Origin: Durusdinium trenchii
Lineage: Eukaryota; Sar; Dinophyceae; Suessiales; Symbiodiniaceae
Reading direction: 5' to 3'
Length of the DNA: 64,000 bases
Assembly (NCBI GenBank): GCA_963970005.1
Contig: CAXAMN010029027.1
Location: 547,040-611,039 of the forward strand
Shown: positions 25,201 through 40,200 of the stretch, one piece after another
Numbering within the stretch: position 1 is the first letter of the stretch
How the letters are laid out: each line of letters opens with the position of its first letter
The notes under the pieces: model-generated
What the model was told of the DNA's origin: nothing
Seen by the model: only the letters and a program-made list of their open reading frames with translations
Databases searched by the model: none
Position numbers and translations under genes: made by a program

Positions 25201-28200
25201 GCCTGCAAGCCTTCAGCGGTCTTCTGACAGCTGGTCCGCCTAAGACTGCCATGGAACTGAATGTGACCATGATTCCCGCATATTCCCGCCCTACGCCATC
25301 TTAGGTGTGTACACATGTGTGCCACCCCTTGGTGTCAGCAGTTCAGCAGTTCATTAAGGCGTGTTGCTGCACTTCTCTAAGGCATCCTGGACTTGAAGGG
25401 ATGGTGAAGGTGCTCTGGTAAAAAATAACCACGTCAGACAACAGAGTCAAACAATTCCTGGTCGACAATAGCCCCCAAAAAAGGCCAGCGGGCTCAGCTG
25501 TCGAAGAGGCTTCGATATTCCCCACAGGCTTCGCTATTCCACTTGCCCTCAAAGGCTGCCTTCAGTGCTAGAGCCTACGAGGGCATGCACAGGATGGAGC
25601 TAGATAAATGACCACCAAACTCACCTTCATCCCAAGCTGCACACGAACTTCGTCTGGAGTAACGCGCTGGAAATCATGGATGCCCTGCTGCTGCCCCAAG
25701 TGTAAGTTCAGGGACTGATCCATGCTTGGTGGAATGGGTCGGATCGTCACCTCGGCAGGCCCACGAGGCAGTGCTGGCACGAACATCGAACATCCGAAGA
25801 GGCTGGGTGGGGGGGCCTTCGAAATTCACCCGTTCGCTTCGCGTCCGATCGCTCCGTTCGGCTCGCGATGCCCGAAATGCTCCGCTTCGTAGCTTCCTAG
25901 TAGGAAGGCCAGGAGGCCCCTAGTAAGCTAGTAGCTATCATAGGACGTCCTCGGGCGGCCGTGCCGCCTCAGGCCTCCGCTCCGCAAGACTGGGGTCACT
26001 AGGCCAAGGCACCAAGAAGCAACGCCTCTCTGTGGTCACTAGGGCGTCCAAGGAGAGCGTGGTCTTCGGTGCTCTCGATGTGTCGCCCGGCAACCACACG
26101 GGCTCCTGATCCATCAAGGGCTTGACGAGCTCCTCAGGTGTCCACAAACTCAGAGATTTATGAGAACTATGGCAACTGGGTCTCCCTGTTGAATGTCACC
26201 CCCCCTGGGTGAATTTCACGACCGTTTCGGTTTCCAACCCATTCTCCGGGATTGGGTCTCCACCCGCTGGCTGCCCGGGCTGAACCTGCACTTGACCGTT
26301 TTCGCCCAAGCTTCACACAGGTGCGGCGCACAGTCGGGATCGTGGACCAACTCCAGCAGCCGCTGGAGGATTCGATCCTGCGGCACCAAGGCCGTGCTCG
26401 CCCTCCAACCATCACCGTGCCCTCCATGCCCACCGTGCCCACGGGCATGGCGTGACGGGCGCGGCATCAAGACGAGGTCCGCGGGCGCGAAGCAGCTGCG
26501 CCGGCGGAACCAGCGGCCAGGGGGGGGGGGGTCCGGAGACGGAAAACGCTTGAAGCGAACAGCTGCGGCCATCCGTGCTATCAACAGGTGCGGCCAGGGT
26601 GAGGCCAGTTTTGAAAGCAAGGCTGTGTTGGAAATGCCACAATCCATGTCCGTCAGAGTCATATCATATCCTGTCATGGTCAATGATGTCACTGAAAGAG
26701 CATGGTGCAAGAATAAACTAAGCAAGAACCATGGCTTCGCATGGGATTTCTACTTGCCAGATGCTTCGTTTGCCAAGGCGTTAGTCGCCCAACACCCCCT
26801 TCTTTCGTCGCCCAAGTCTGATGGCCAGGTCGCCCGTCTCCCAAAACTCCTGCGTTAAGGCCTGGGACAAGGAAGGCGTGTGGAGGCTTGGAAGGCAGTT
26901 GAACAGCCCTAGGCTCTTGCAGTAGGCCGCCAACGTCCCAAGTTGGGGTGGTTTGGAGTTGATGCCCATCTGAGAGCATCTACTGTTGCTACCCTCTACT
27001 CTGAAGGTGTGGCATCAAGAACGTACATCTTGGAGCCTTCAACCACTCCTTCAACCTTGCAAAAGTCCATCTCTCTGCTCACGCACACATGTCAGCCCAG
27101 CAGGGTGGTTTGACGGTCCGTCATGTTCCGTGTTGTTGATGGAACTTGAAGTTGGAATCCACCTACATGATAATATGATTTAGATCACATGAATCTAATG
27201 AGCATCACCCATCCGACCTATCCATCCAAGGTTTGTCAAACACCCCTCCCAGCCCCTCGCCTTGCTGTCCGCATTGGGAAGCCATTGAAAGAATGCCTGG
27301 TCGATGGCAGATTCCTGAGTGACGGGGCTTGGCCGTCCGAGCCAAAGGGCTCCCAGGCTTCAAAAAAACTGCCCTCCAAAGGCCCATGAGCCCCACTGAC
27401 CTGGACTCCCTCTTCCCATCCAGGCGCAATCTCCCGCCAGAAGAAGGGATTCGTTTGCTGAGCTGCCTGGGTGTGAAACTGCAATTGGCGCAACTGGTGG
27501 CATGAGAGATGTGGCACGGCATGAAGTGGCTGCCTCCACTCCTGAAACTCTGTGCACCTTGATATATAAGTAACTAACACATCAATGCACAGCAATCATC
27601 CCACATCTATCTGAATCTGGCAGTTCATGTACTACTGTATGAGTCATGAAGCAATCAAGCAAATAAGGCCTCTCAACCCGCTGTATCAATTTGGTCGCTG
27701 TATAGAATTAAAATACATTGGGATAACATCCTATACCCATGTCCTTCCTGCCCACCACCTGCACCCTGTCCACCTTTCCACCCTTCCGCGCCTGCTTGGC
27801 CAGGAGTCGAAAGCTGCCGGTGCGGCGCCAAGCCTCCAGGGCTTTCTTGGGCACCTCGCCCACCACCCGCACGCGCACAAGGATGACGCCTGCGTGTGCG
27901 GCTCGAAGCTCCGCGAGCGGTGGGGATGGGTGGAGGGGGGCTGGGAAAGGGAGGAGCAATCTGAACATGATGCTGTTCACTCCCCATCAGCCGGGCCTTC
28001 ATCGGGAGTGGTCTTGCAGTTGGTGCTGGGCACTTCCGATGGGAAACATTGGCATTCCGCCTCACCGCTGCTGTTGCCCACACCTGCACCGGGTTTTCTT
28101 GCGAGGAGGCTGGACCCTCGCCCCCATGGCCCATGGCATAGTAGTTCGCAGATGTTCGGAGTAGAAATCCACAGGATGCCCTGCTGGGGGATGTATCGAT

Positions 28201-31200
28201 CTAAATCGATCTGTATATATATATATATATTGTATTGTTTGGAGGGTTTGCAGCACACGACTGCATGGTGATGTGGTGACAGATTGCTTTCCATCCACGG
28301 TGGTCCAACATCTGTCCTCGGAGCCCACCCCGTCGCCCGCTCCGCTCCGCAAGCTCGCTCCGCGAGCTCCGCCGCTCCGCCTTGTGATCCGTTGTGCCCG
28401 ATCACTGTGAAAGGCCCTTCCTGGGTGATCTGACATTGGTGGAGCGTGCAACGAAGGAAGTCTTGACGGTCCTGCATCGAATGGATCGACAAAGGCTGGT
28501 GGGTCAGGGTCCGTCTAGCTCTGCTGGCCCCCATGGCTGGGTCTGGGAAGAGGCGGAAAGGACCCCTTACTGTAGGGGGGCCAACTGGTAACACAAAGGA
28601 AAATCATACCAGGACCCTCCAAGGGGTGCCCTGTCTGGAAGCCTATAGGTAGTGTGGGGTAGTCCATTGGACACCCCTTGGAGGGTCCTGGTAGAAAATA
28701 CCATAAAGTTAGGGATGTTGCATAAACTTATGCATATAACATCATATAACTGTTCAAGTCAAGGTGTTTGTCCAAAATGATACTCATGGCTGCCAAACAT
28801 ACGCTTGGGTGGACCTTTTTGCACTCCCATCATCGAACCGTCCTCTGACACCATGAAGTTGCAGAATCGCAGGTCATCTTGCGTCCACTGCTCCCCCGAC
28901 GCCTGAAAAGGGTGCGCAGGTGCGCCCAAGGGTGCGCGAGTGCCGGAAGAGGGCTAGAGAGCTGCTGCCGACCATCACTTCGGCGAATGAGTGGCGTTTC
29001 AAGGTTCCGAAGGGGACCAGCGAGGGGACTGACTGGAATAAGAGATTCAAATGCTCATCTTCAATGTGCAGCAAGGCCACGCGTGTTTCTACCAGCTCTT
29101 GTCTTGTGTCGCACCCACCCGTCACTTCCCACCATCTTCAGGCCTGAAACCCGCCGGCAACATCTTCCTCGGACAACAAATGCAAGTCGCCAAACCCCAC
29201 TCATCCACCCAATGTAGAGAAAAAGTATCTATATACCTAGCACTTCCAATGGGTGCCCTACAAGGAGGGTAGGGTAGTCGAGTCTAGCCAGGACATCAGG
29301 TAATTACCTGAGATGGTCCAGGTGCCTGAGATGTGACGTGAAGACGCACCCAGACTGGACGACGTCTTCACCTCCAAAACCCCTCGTCATTCTCTCGTGA
29401 AGGCAAGGCGTCGCCTCGCCCTGACGAATCCGAGGAAATGCCCCCGCAACATGCGGGCCTCCTTTCTCTGGGTCCGGTCATGGAAAAAACAGTACTCAAT
29501 GAGGTCAAGGACCATGTACAGCTTGGGCCCCCTGGACTGGTAGGGTAAGCATTCCGCCTCCCTCCCAACATCGCTGATCAACGGGATCGGCACGTGGAGC
29601 GGAGCGGGAACGCGGAACCCGCGGGTTACGCGCGAGCGAGCTTCGATATCGTTGAGGTTGTGGCCATCTGGGAACATCTGCGGCACGCCGGTGTCCAGCT
29701 CAATGGCCGAGCCCGTCCACAGGCCGAAGCCCACCACGAGCAGCAGAAAGAAGAGGAAGAAGAGGATTCTGTGACATAGGCTGTTGGGGGGTGATCAGTT
29801 TGATTCTTCCTAAATGATGGCATGATGGAGGGATTGGATTCTGAAGGCTACATCAACATCACAAGTCATTAACTACAATGTACATGTGATAGACGACGCT
29901 ATGCAACTACCGCATGCTGATGACTCTACAAACTGCACCCATGGAGTACCTGAGATCAAGACACCTACGAGCAAAATGGGCCACTGATCTGTCGATCGTG
30001 TGTTTCTGTTCCGCATGGGCCAGTAACTCTCTACCCCTCGCGATCCACCTGTAGCCCACCAAGATCCCCTCGCATCTCTGCCGCTTGCAGCACCGGCAGC
30101 TCCGCTCGGTCGCCGGCGAGTTCGCCGCGCGGCGACTTCCGCGGCAGCGGCAGTGGCAGCAGCGGAGCTTCGCGGCTCCGTCGTTGAGGATGAGAAGGGC
30201 CGGAAGGCCCACCACCAGGTAGACATACCTGAACTCTGGTATGCTCTGCGGCGCAGCTGGGGGTGGAGATCCGCTCAGAGGTTTTTTGAGCCATCGGCTG
30301 AGCCACCTGTTTCAGCACGCCTTTGATAGATATCGATGAAAAACAATCCATCGTAATTGTAATTTGTGTTTCTCTGGGATTTGCCATGTGATTTCGTTGT
30401 GAGTTCATTATTCATTCAGGTGGTGTGTCCCTCTAGATTTGTGCATTCTCGCGTTTCTTCAAGGCAAGCCGGGCAAACAAGCTTGTTTCAACTGGCAGGT
30501 GCTTACATCCCGCCCCTTCAACGTCCGTTTCTGGAAGCTTGGCGCCCGCTCCTTCTGTACTTTTTTTCCACCGTGGGGTCAACATTCATCACGAGCCGTG
30601 GCACTTGGCAGAGCGAACCCTCACGAGCCGCCTTCCTGTTGATGCCAAGGCACGCACCAATGATGCACATCCTGGGCATCAAAAAAGGGCAAGCGCTGTG
30701 AAAACTGCCCTGCACGGATTCCAATCCACGTGGCTCCTGCTGTGGTAGGTACACTAATCTGGTGCATGCCCCATTTTGGGATGGCACCGTGCCATCTCCT
30801 GGGTCTCACTTGCCTGATCCTCGCCTGAGCACACCTGCAAGATCCCAACTCATGAATCAATCTCTCTCCCCTTCTTTCTGCCTGAGGCCTGTGTATGGCT
30901 TAAAAGGCTTGTATCTTCCAAAGGCGTTTGCTCACCCAACAATCCCAGGCACCCCATGAAGAAGCCAAACTCCCGCAGCGCCCGGAGCACCGAGGCCAAG
31001 TTGGCGAAGAAGGACGCCTCGGTCACCGTCGTCGCGTCCGGCGTACGCTCGACAGGGGTCCCGGTTCCAACGGCTCGGAGATGGGGTTCGGCTTGGATGG
31101 GGTTCACCGGATTCGCTTCGACACGTCCCTTAACGTGACCCACTCCATTCGCAGAACAGGTCGGGACGTGTGGGGGAAGAATGGCAGAAAGATCCGGTCA

Positions 31201-34200
31201 CCAAACATGTACATGATCATCCATGATCATCCATGTGCATCGAGTCAATGACTGCCTGTGCCAGCACCACTTCGCAACCGCGCGTCCGCCACCCATCCTC
31301 TGTCTTTACCCTCCTTATCCCTCCGCGCGGCCGCTGTGGTGAGCGTGGTGCCCAAGCACGCCAGCCCCGCGTGGCGGTAGACGAACTTCACGCGCTCCGC
31401 CGTGGGCCGCGGGGGGGCAGTCGACTTGGGGGCGTTCCTGGGCGAACTTGGCTCGTCGGCACTCTTGGAGATCTCCCAGAAGTTGATGAAGACTAAGACC
31501 TCGGGCTGCACTCAGCAGGCGTCGAAGGCTACAGCTGTGACAGTTGGAGCAAGCCAGGAAACCGGATGTCTATGACTATATAGTATAACATGGCATTGAC
31601 ACAAATCCATGAACATCTACCGAATCTACCAGGACACCACATCAGCTCCCAACCCCGCGATGAGGAAGATCGATAGAAAGGCAGCGCCAGTGACCTGCAC
31701 CGCGGATCGACTCGACTCGCGCACGGCAGTCGATCTGATCGACCGACGTGCGCCGTGGCGAAGGCAGCGGCACTCGGGTGAAATGCATCCGTTCCGAAAA
31801 AAACAGATCCGTTCTTCTAAGTTCTTGGAGCAGAGAAACCTTAAGGTCACTCCTAAGGACAGCGCCTAAGGACGGTGCCTCCTGTGTGACTTATGGACCT
31901 TCCCCGGCAGCCGGTCCTACCGGTCGCTCTGCGTCGGTAGCTCCGCCTCGTTGGAGCCGCTGAGCACGGCGCTCAGGACGAAGGCCGAAGGGATGGCGGC
32001 CACGGTCAAAAGCATCGAACCACAGGAGAGCAACAAACTCCCGGCCTCGCCAGAGGGAGCTTTGGGGCGGTTTTTTGGGTGTGTTTGTTTAAACAATGCG
32101 CGTTGTTTTATGTTGTTTTGCTATCTGTTTCTTCTCCTCCAAGGGGTCATCATGTTTTCTTGGATCTTGTGTTCGCTTGTGTTCTTTCCTTTTTTGGGGG
32201 GTGGGTGGGTTAGGGGAGTTGATGAAGGAACATGAAGGTAGACAGCCTCAACAGTTCGAGTTGGCAGGTGAAAAGGATAGTACAAGTTGTTGCTTCAGTT
32301 CAGGTTCGAAGTGAGCAAAAGGTTGGGCCTGCGTTGAAATTTCGAGCGTCAGGCCTTTCTGTTCAGACTTCTCCGCATCGGACTGTGCCACACCACACGA
32401 TCTGTTCAAAAGGACTGGACATGACTGGACCCTGTGTGACCATCGGGCTTCCAAGAGCACAGCTAAGACGCATATAGATCATACAGGCAGCATAGGTCAT
32501 AAATAGAAAGTTTAATATTGAATATACAGTATAGTATAGAACTCATTGATTCCACAGGGGTTGCTGGTCTGGGACTTGTCCCAGTTGGGCAGCAGTCAAT
32601 CACCCCAACTTTTTTGGGGATGAGCTGCAAAAGCTGCAATACAATCGAGGGAGCACAACCAGCCAACCAATGGACATGATTCCACCAATGGATCTCTGCC
32701 CTGAAGAATTGACCCCAAATAGTGGCCGATGGCCCCCATGCTTCCCGCCCCTGCCCTGTGGCATTCAATCCTTACCCAGCGGCATGCATGGTCAAATAGC
32801 CGATGATGAACACCACCTCGTGTGACTGCAAGTCGGATCAGCCATCGGATAGCGGCACCAACACAAACAGAACTGACCCTGGCGTCCATTTCTCACCTCA
32901 CCACGGCCGCCACGACCTAATTAATGAGGTAGGGTAGGAACATGTTGGAAACCACATGCCATCCATTTTAACACTGACTCCATCCAGATTTGGGTGTCTG
33001 CTTGCGGCTAATACCCCGCATGCTCTTCACCCCGCTGGTCACATCGATCGCGTGGACTGGGCAAGTGTGGGCCAAGGGGATGAGCCAAATCCCTATGCAA
33101 CTGCCCCCTCTCAAAACGAGATGTTCTGGCAAATCACTGGGTTTTAACATGTGTTAAATACAAGTTCCACTCAAGGTTAAGTCCCCAAATGCTAGTCCTC
33201 CAAGCCACTCTCCAAGCCCTGTGTGCCCTGTCTAGAATGAACCTAGTGGCCGATCCGATGGCAAAAAGGCAGTCGGAGGCTAAAATTTCCTCGCACTGCA
33301 CGGTGAACGGAGCTGGCTTCTGGAGTAGGTCTTTGGCTAAAGCCATTGTGCAACTCAGAAGAATGAAGATTCCAAATTCATGAGCGGCAACTCGAGAATC
33401 ATGTGCCGTTGAAGGGACCTACTTGAGGAAATCAGACTCTGGCATCAAAGGATCCCAAAGTTGCATCGTGGAGATCGACCCGCCAGCGAAGTTGAGCTGA
33501 ATCGTCGGATGTTCTCGCCTTGGCTCGGCATGCTTTTTGGTTCGCTCATATGTGAACTGTGGACCCCCGCCTTGCCCGTGTTACACACCACACTCGAATA
33601 AGCCGCCTTGCCCTTGTTACATCCAAACAGAAAGGATTGGGCAGCGGAAAGCTGCGATGGAACGGCAGGATTCTTCTCTCTTTCCTTGACGCCAGGTATC
33701 TCCATTGTACATGTATATTATATATTATATATATTGTGTGTATAATATACACATACACCGTAGCTCTCACAGTACAGCAGTGAACTCAGTAAACTCAGTA
33801 CACCTGAACAAGGAAGACTCGCCTTCGACCTTCCCATGGCCAGGCCAAGCTGCTCGAAGCGCATGAGCTTGGGAAGCACTTCCTTGGCGAGCGAGCAAGC
33901 GCATGAAGCAGCGAGCAGGAGGCCGCAGCGAGACGAACTGCTTAAGCAACACATGGAGATGAGACCCCTCTTTTGTGTGATCAGAGATCCCCAAACAGCA
34001 CGGTTTCCAATACATTTGGAGCGGGGATCTACTTTTCTATCTGATTGGGCTATATGTTCATGGGAACTCATGTGGAACAATAAGGAATCCAACGGAATCG
34101 ATGGTAATTAAGGGGCCTTATATTGTATGCCTTAGTGCCTTGGCTGCTTGGCTCGAGAAACGTATCGTCCATGATCTTGTGGATCGAGGCCCCCTGCATG

Positions 34201-37200
34201 TTTGATTCGCGGATGCTTCTTCGTACTGCCATACTGACAAAGATTCCATGGAAAGTTAACATGTACCATCATGGCGCATCAAAGCCTTGCATCTCCTCTC
34301 CAAATGATGAACACCTTCTTTTACTTCACACAGCCATATGGTAAACCCAAACGAATCTGCAAGTTCGCCACTTCAGGGCCAACCACCCTGTGTGCCGCCC
34401 TGCCCGCCATGTGAGCCGAGGTGCCGCGGCTAACATGTTGGACCACTCTCCTGAGCCGGGACGCAAGCCCGTGCGAAGCAAGGCGTGAGAACAAATAGCT
34501 TGAGACTCTTGGTGTTTCCAGACACTGTTCTATCACTGGGCCTTGTTGAGTACGGGGGATCAAGTGACCCGCAATACATTGATGTCATGCAACTTGTACA
34601 AAATGGCGGCAGGTCATTCTTTCGAGTTCTTGGCATCCTCCAAGAACCCCTCAAAACCTTGTAAAGTGGCTTGGCCCAACCCCTTTCTGAAGAAGGTCCC
34701 GTTGAACATCTTCTTGCCAAAGGACCCTGTCAGTCCTGCCATTCAAGAAGGGGAAGGTCCGGCGGGTGAGGTCAGGCTATCAGTGTTGCTATGAGTGATC
34801 TGAATTGCAGCCACACCACGCAGAAGAAACAAACAATGACAGGAAGCCGGAGACCCAAAACTCCAGATGGAATCCCTTTTCAATAACTCTTTGGCTTTGA
34901 AGATACATATTGGAATCCATACGAATCCCGAATGACACCTAGCATCACCTAGCAATATCATGCAATCTCATGCCCCCCTTATGCCCCGACACTGATGTGC
35001 GTTCGTCTTTGCACGTCAACACCATGGTCGGATTTGAGATGAATTGAGGTAGGCTTCCTGACCCGAAAATACATCTCTTTCTTGTAAGCCCAGTGACTCC
35101 TGGCTTTCTCCAGCCCCTGTGAGCGCTGGCTCGCCTCAGCTCATCTCGCATGAACAAAACCGGTGACATCAAGCTCATGTCACTTGGTGATTCTGCTTGT
35201 TGTGCCCTTGGTGTGAGGCGTTGGCCACTTAGAGGCGTTGGCCAGGGACCTCGCTATCTGGACTGATGATACTGATGCGAGCTGCGAGCTGCTCTTCATA
35301 CACTCCCCCGAACCATGGTCAGACTGGCTAATGATGATGGCAGCTGGACTGCAGTGCATCACAGCATGGGCCTCCACACGGTTCGACTTAAAGCTGCCGA
35401 CCCAAAGCCCCCGCTGTCTAGAACCAACACAAGCTACGGATGGCACACAAACAGAAACTCTTTGACTCTTTTGAAGCTGGTCCAGGTGGCGGAATGCTCA
35501 ATGCGGCAACAAACGATGTTGAAGGCAAAGAAGCTTCTGGCACTCCTAATGGACAACACGGGAAGTCACAAGGGCCTAGCCTGGAAGTGAGATGAGCCAA
35601 TGCCGTGTGGCCGTGTCAAAATGATGGCCGTCGGTTCCACCCAAGCACGGTTTGGTGATGCCTCCCACCCTCGCAAGCCGAGGAATGCTAGCCCATTCGT
35701 CACCATGGCCCTGTCTTTGTCCCCAAAGCTAACCGGGAGTCCAACCGGGGCATTGGCCTTGATAGGATGACCATGGATGACCTGCCACTCCGAATACCAC
35801 ACGTTACCAAACATGTGTTGGCGGACACCCCCTTCCACTTGAGATCAGGGGAACCAACGACACCCCCCAACGGCGCCACAGTGCATTGCGACCGACAGCC
35901 TAGCAGCAAAAAGCAAAGGGAAGAAACTCAAGATGCGGATGATCTTAAGTTGTCATTGAGGAGGAATGCTCTGAAACAGGTGTTCCTGCTCTTGATACCC
36001 TGATTCATCACTGTACCGATCGGGAAATATGGAGAAAGAAGAAACCTCAGAAGCCCCAAAACTCGTTCAAACACCGCGCTTGCGTCTCATGCGAAAAATG
36101 GATCAAACAAGTCGACAAAGGTCCAACGCGGCGGGGCGACACAGGATCCACTTCCACTAGTATGCTCTACCTGGAACTAACATGCAAGTGGATGGCACCA
36201 CCTGTTTGTAGTGGATTTCATGGTCTTCCTGGGGCCATTCTCCGCGTAACCATGTTAGTTCCGGGGAGTGTAAAGTTCAACAAAGAAAACAAAAAACGTC
36301 CACCTCCCTGCAGTTGAGCATCATCAACGGCTCACCTGGCTGGAAATCCTTCGGCAGCATCCTGGGCATTTCGCCAACGAACAACCCCGGTCCACGGCGG
36401 CCCCCGGTGCTTGGGTGGTGAGTCACCCACCCAAAATGCATGTGTTCTAGATTCGAACATGATCGAACAAAAGAAACGTCCCACCAACGGTCCCAAATGA
36501 AGAGTCGTTTCCATTCAGGCTCCCCCTACGACGCGCCGTTTCGACGCGCTGTTCAGGCATTCCCCCGCTTGGCGTCGCAAAATGCTTCTCACCACATCTC
36601 CGAGCTTCAACTCTTGATAAGCATCTTTGGACTGGAGGATCTCTAGGATCACGTCCTGGCGGGGAGATGCATACTATGCATGAAAACCGCATCCATGCCA
36701 AAAATAAAAAACGTGGCCATTCCGGCGGCTAGCACTTGCAGGGACCCGTTGGAAGCGTCTGAAGTTGACACCCAACCACTTTCAACGTCCCAGCGCTTGG
36801 TTTTTTGGTTTTCTGGCATTGCTCGCTGCCGCTGCTGACACCCATCGACAGACCCAAAGCAGCAAACCAGGTTCAGCATGTGCGTGAGATATTGAGATTG
36901 CGTGAGTGGGTGGAACCTTATGCTCTGGTCTTAGCTTCGCTCGGATGTTGCATGAAGGCTTGGACGCATGGCTTCAGACAATGGGGGAAGGTTCTCAGCC
37001 GCTTCTGGCAACTCCAAAAATGATCTGTTCATATCTGTTCCATCCTCCCCTTGGCAACCCAAACGCCGTGGCATGCTGTAGCGGCTCCGTCCTGCCGCAA
37101 GAGCTTGAGACCATGACCGTCCATTCGCCTGACGACGAGCACGACGCCGGCACGACGAAGGCGCTAAACGTCCCACGTCCGTCATTCGGGGGAACCAATG

Positions 37201-40200
37201 GAATTATAGTGAACAGACGAAACAAGAAAACATCCGTCATTTGGGGGGGTCGACTCGATGTGAATCACCCATTTCCTAGAGTGTGTTCTCCTTTTCTCCC
37301 CAAAGACTGGCAGCCAGTGGCACAAGGATACACAAACAAATGCAGCCCAGGGACATGTTCACAAAGGCCTGCTCATCACTTGCCTTGACTGGAGACTCAG
37401 CGGTTGAGCACACGGCAGAAATGGAGGAATTAGATTGCCACCAGGTGCCACTGCACAACTCCCACCAACTCAATGTTCAAAACTCGTTGAACATATTGGA
37501 AAGAAGTTGCCCAATCCACAGTCGTGAAGACCCTGCCACTGCCATGAGCGATTTCCTTCCGATTTCGGCCACAGCCTTCCATGTTCGCAGAGGATTCGTT
37601 GTCCAAACATCCCCCCCCAGAAAAAACGAGGGCCACCCGAATCCACCCTGAGGGTTCAGACAGGCCCTGACAGGTGAGGCCAAAAGCGAAACGGCCTCAG
37701 CCTCCGAATTCGGGCTGCCCAGTCGCATTCTCACCTCCAGATGGGAAGGCCGCGTTCGCGATGCTGTGTCCTGCGCTCTTCGCATGCTGGTTCGGAGACT
37801 TCAGGGTGTGGCCCAGTCGCCCGGTACGGCCGGGTACGGCTCTGACGAGGAGGTCCCTATCACAACTCAACTCTAATGATCTCTAGTGCAACAATTCTGA
37901 AACAAAGATGCTAGGTGAAAGACTGGCAAGAATCGCCCATGAGGCGATCTGCATGGAAAGCCAATCATGCGTGACGAAACTGCGAACATGAAAATTGATA
38001 AACGGTGATAGACTATAGACAATCTAAAGGAGGTCAATGCTGACGGTGAAAGCGCTTATCAAACCCCTGTCCCAATGCTTAAGCAAATTGAGGTCTGGCC
38101 CAAGAACATGTAGCCAAACAACATGGAAAACCCATTTGGGATGCAAACCTGAAATTCAAACACCTTCCTGCGCCGCATCTCTCCCATGGACAATATGGAC
38201 ATGTCGTTGGTCCACTTGGTCGCTTGGTGCCCAAGCCGCTGCTCCCATGTGACCCCCTGCAGCGCCATGCGGCGCCCGGCTTGCCCGAGCCCGAGCGGCT
38301 CTAGTGCATCGAACCTTCCTGTCGCCCCTCCTGGATCGCAGCCAATGCCCAAGCCAGGCGTCGAGAGCTCGTGACAGACCTCGAGGTCAGCGAGACCGCG
38401 GCAGGGCCGACGAAATCCAAGACACTCGAAGAGATTCATGGAACGAGTTGAGATGGTTGAGGGCCTTTCAACACAGGAGATGCATGAGGACGCTTGGCAC
38501 TTCGTTGCCCTATAAGATGTTTTAAGGGACCAACCTGGCCGAAAAATTCCACAGAGTGCCCAGTGTGTGTGTGGTCACGTCTTTTCCCACCCCACGCCTA
38601 TATATAGGGCCCGTGCGACGAACTCGCACCGGGTCGATCCCCAACGAACGCGCGCCGCGTTCCGTCCGCGTCCAGGCGGCTCGTTGATAGAGGGGGCCCG
38701 AGCGAAGATCCAGCTCAAACTGTCGGATGAGCGTGATCGATTCCTCAGAACGCCGTCGAGGAACCGTCCGACGACCGAAGAGAAGCACCGAAGAAGAGGT
38801 GCCAAATGGAACAATCAGGATCCCTTTTCTCGGAACATGGGGAGGGTCCCTCCTTCTTGGGCTTGTTTTCCAGGACTTGAAGTGGTGCTTCGTTTCCATG
38901 TGGGTCATTGGAAGAAGTGCATCCAATGACCCATGCGCAGGTTAGGTGTGGCAGGTCCTAGCTCAAACTTCGGAACCATGGATGTCCACTCACGGAAGGC
39001 GTCAGGCGTCCTCCCACGTTTGGCCCATCAGACCCACATGACCAACAACCCACATATCGTGGAAACACGCAGGAACATGCTTGAACTAATTACCCACCTC
39101 GAGGTACATCTCCTCGGAAAAAAAGACAACTCCTTGACATGATTAAATGGAAGAGTCATGGAAGTGCATGGCATCATCGGGTGCCTCATTTCGGGGACGT
39201 CGCACCATGGCACCACCGCCGGAAGCCGTCTCCCGCACCTCCAGTCCCGAGCGTGCCGAGCGTTTCTCCAGTCCCAAGGGTCTGATGCCAACAAACCCGG
39301 CGAGCCCAGCGCGCGGTAGTATAAATTCAGTTGATCCATCCTGAGGACGCGAAAACGAGAAAAACCCCACGTGAAAGCGTCGTGAACTTCTCGGGGCCGC
39401 CACGTGGCACAATGTAGTTGTTTTTACATAGGTTTTTTCCATGTGATTCCACCATATTCCACCCCCTTTGCTGACTCCAGCACGTGTTTGGATGAAGTAA
39501 GTGGGTCGTTGGATAAATTTTAGCATGTGCCCGGCCAAAACTGGTCGTGCATGTGCAGACCTCCCACCTGAAACGCAGCACTTCACAGTGGGCTCCAAGT
39601 TTGTTCAACGTGCGATCGCTGACCGTTTGGGCTCCCCAAACACTCAGCAATGAGCAAAGCCTGTCCAAAACAAGCACTTCCCTACCAAACCCTTTCGGGG
39701 TGCGTTCATGTGCGTTCAGACTGCGGAACTTTCCGGGGGGGAACAACGCCCTCACAGCCAGAAACTTGCAGAGAGGAACCCCAAGAGCCTTCTCATCCCC
39801 CAAGCAAATCCAGTCAGAGGCACTTGTACATGTCGTTCAAGTCGATGGGTGGCATGGGCCCGGTCATCAACCGCCGGTCCCGAGAGGAGGCGTCCCGAAA
39901 GGGTAACGCTCCTGGCGTAGCGGGCATCGGCATCGTAAGCCTGGGGCCTGAGAGACATATCATAGCCGCTGTCGAAAAGCAGCTCGAGTCTTTTCCTGGT
40001 TGATTTGTCTGTTGTTGTTCACCTTGTACTCATACATCATCATACATCGCTTTGGGTGTTGCAATTGTTTGGACCTCCAAGACACAGGTGCCCTGTAAAT
40101 TCTGACTGCTTCCTACCAGAGCATCCTTGTAAAACAACCTCGGGTCGCACAGTTCTGGAGGAAATTCCCGCAGGTCCAAAGGATGCTCAGCTTCAGAACC

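Noticed and set aside
26193-26858. Plus-strand open frame of 221 codons
   Set aside because: Low-quality composition with a G homopolymer in the middle; the minus-strand segments have donor sites and amphipathic character.
27627-28271. Plus-strand open frame of 214 codons
   Set aside because: It ends in a TA microsatellite and covers a phase-matched minus-strand transporter exon (27759-27960).
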